Below, piece by piece: positions 63,407 through 64,000 of a DNA stretch of 64,000 bases. Origin of the DNA: a virus; IMG/VR virus record IMGVR_UViG_3300031772_000007, positions 1 through 64,000 of that record; one strand, given 5' to 3'. The notes beneath the pieces were generated by a model. The model was not told the DNA's origin and searched no databases. It worked only from the letters and a program-made list of their open reading frames with translations. Each line of letters starts with the position of its first letter. Within the stretch, counting starts at the first letter, position 1. The translations under genes were made by a program, and so were the position numbers.

Positions 63407-64000
63407 CTAATTCAGCTCCACCGTCTCCATGCTGCCCCACCGCGTACCCGCCTTGCAGTCCACTTCCAGAGGCACGAAACTTGTAGCCCACGGGTATGAC
63501 ACCATCTGCTCGCGCGCCGCTTGTGCCGTCTCCTTCCAAGTCTTCTCGGGACACAGCAGCATGATGGAGTCGTGAATCGGCAGGATGACCTCGGCGTCCA
63601 TCTTGCCCGCCTCAATCAGATTGACCAGACGCACGATACTCGACACGCAGAAGTCGCTCGCCGTGCCCTGAATGGGGCTGTTGATGGAACCGTTGCGCGC
63701 CGTGGATGCCGCGTGCGAGCCCTCCTCCGACTCGTCCGCGATCCTCCACAGAGGACGCCACCGCGCTCGCTGCCCTTCCCACTCGGTCCAACAGCCCCCG
63801 TTCGCCTTGGCGTAGGAGAGAGCCGTCTTGCTCCACCTGCCGAAGTTGATGAACGCGCCGAAGATGGCTGCCCGGATGGCTGCCGCCGCCTCGACCGGAA
63901 TGCCCAGCTCCCGAGCCAGAGTACGATCCGTCTTACCGTAAGCGAGCCCGAAGTTGAACGCCTTGGCTCCAGTCCGGTGAACCTTCGTGACCTGCTCCGG
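63407..64000 (-). CDS. Family A DNA polymerase, C-terminal part
   Basis: 197 codons from the window edge to the stop at 63407; the N-terminal part lies outside. Motif B is RTGAKAFNFGLAYG, where K contacts the nucleotide and F-N-F is in the O-helix; GSINSPIQGTASDF follows, and motif C is LPIHDSIML with the catalytic Asp. So the polymerase domain is intact here. It is the replicative or repair polymerase of the phage. Family A enzymes are common in phages with modified thymine. Confidence 0.95.
   Translation of the reverse strand, partial: PEQVTKVHRTGAKAFNFGLAYGKTDRTLARELGIPVEAAAAIRAAIFGAFINFGRWSKTALSYAKANGGCWTEWEGQRARWRPLWRIADESEEGSHAASTARNGSINSPIQGTASDFCVSSIVRLVNLIEAGKMDAEVILPIHDSIMLLCPEKTWKETAQAAREQMVSYPWATSFVPLEVDCKAGTRWGSMETVELN

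Noticed and set aside
1-64000. tRNA genes or CRISPR arrays
   Set aside because: No cloverleaf with a TTC-arm and CCA-end pattern and no regular spaced repeats were noticed by eye. A tRNA search program would be needed to exclude tRNAs fully.
1-64000. Endolysin, integrase or repressor
   Set aside because: No lysozyme, amidase, peptidase M23/M15, tyrosine or serine recombinase pattern was recognised. Lysis genes are probably outside the window, and a temperate lifestyle is not supported here.

Overview
The window is part of the genome of a tailed, contractile-tailed (myovirus-type) double-stranded DNA bacteriophage with clearly GC-rich DNA. It has a sheath, tube, tape measure, LysM tail protein, hub, gp25-like and J-like baseplate genes, a terminase and a portal, and no integrase, repressor or ribosomal genes. 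No host can be named from the sequence; the base composition suggests a GC-rich bacterium. All recognised genes but one run leftward (- strand). Genes are very tightly packed, most touching or overlapping by 1-10 bases (ATGA, GTGA, TGATG junctions), with many GTG starts. No tRNA gene, CRISPR array or recognisable endolysin was seen.

Layout in transcription order, from the right edge. (1) 64.0-59.5 kb, replication and recombination: family A DNA polymerase (C-terminal part), a UvsY-like mediator, a gp32-like zinc ssDNA-binding protein, an intrinsic terminator, a RecA/UvsX recombinase, an SbcD/gp47-like nuclease, and further left an SbcC/gp46-like ATPase. With the polymerase this looks like a T4-style recombination-dependent replication set. 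(2) 59.5-49.7 kb, probable DNA base hypermodification: dNMP kinase, fold-type-II PLP enzyme, amino-acid:DNA transferase-like protein, 5-hydroxymethyl-dU DNA kinase-like P-loop protein, two ParB-like proteins, a radical SAM enzyme and an N6-adenine methyltransferase. Kinase, transferase, PLP enzyme and radical SAM enzyme together match the enzyme classes known for thymidine hypermodification in phages such as ViI and M6. (3) 49.7-43.3 kb: small unknown proteins plus a second radical SAM enzyme. Many of these proteins end in a similar helix with the pattern A-x-x-R-L-x-G, and the family recurs at 39.3-40.5 kb.

(4) 43.2-28.4 kb, packaging and head assembly: small and large terminase, a run of small unknown genes, two adjacent HExxH proteins, peptide deformylase, portal, head morphogenesis protein, a packaging-type HNH protein and a repeat-containing protein. 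(5) 28.4-22.9 kb: possible holin genes, small virion-type proteins, scaffold candidate and major capsid protein. The capsid start is preceded by a 15-bp inverted repeat that could hide its ribosome-binding site. (6) 22.9-4.4 kb: neck, sheath, tube, tail assembly chaperone with a likely -1 frameshift, tape measure, hub, spike and wedge. (7) 4.4-0 kb: fibre and receptor-binding-type proteins, running off the left edge.

Three free-standing HNH genes sit between structural genes (4.4, 16.8 and 22.2 kb). The one at 16.8 kb is the only + strand gene. A bipartite motif with fixed spacing (GGGAYAACCGG, ten bases, GGCAARGTW) occurs just upstream of three genes and may be a phage-specific regulatory signal. 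The strongest candidates for new biology are the hypermodification cluster, the expanded small-protein family, that motif and the capsid leader.
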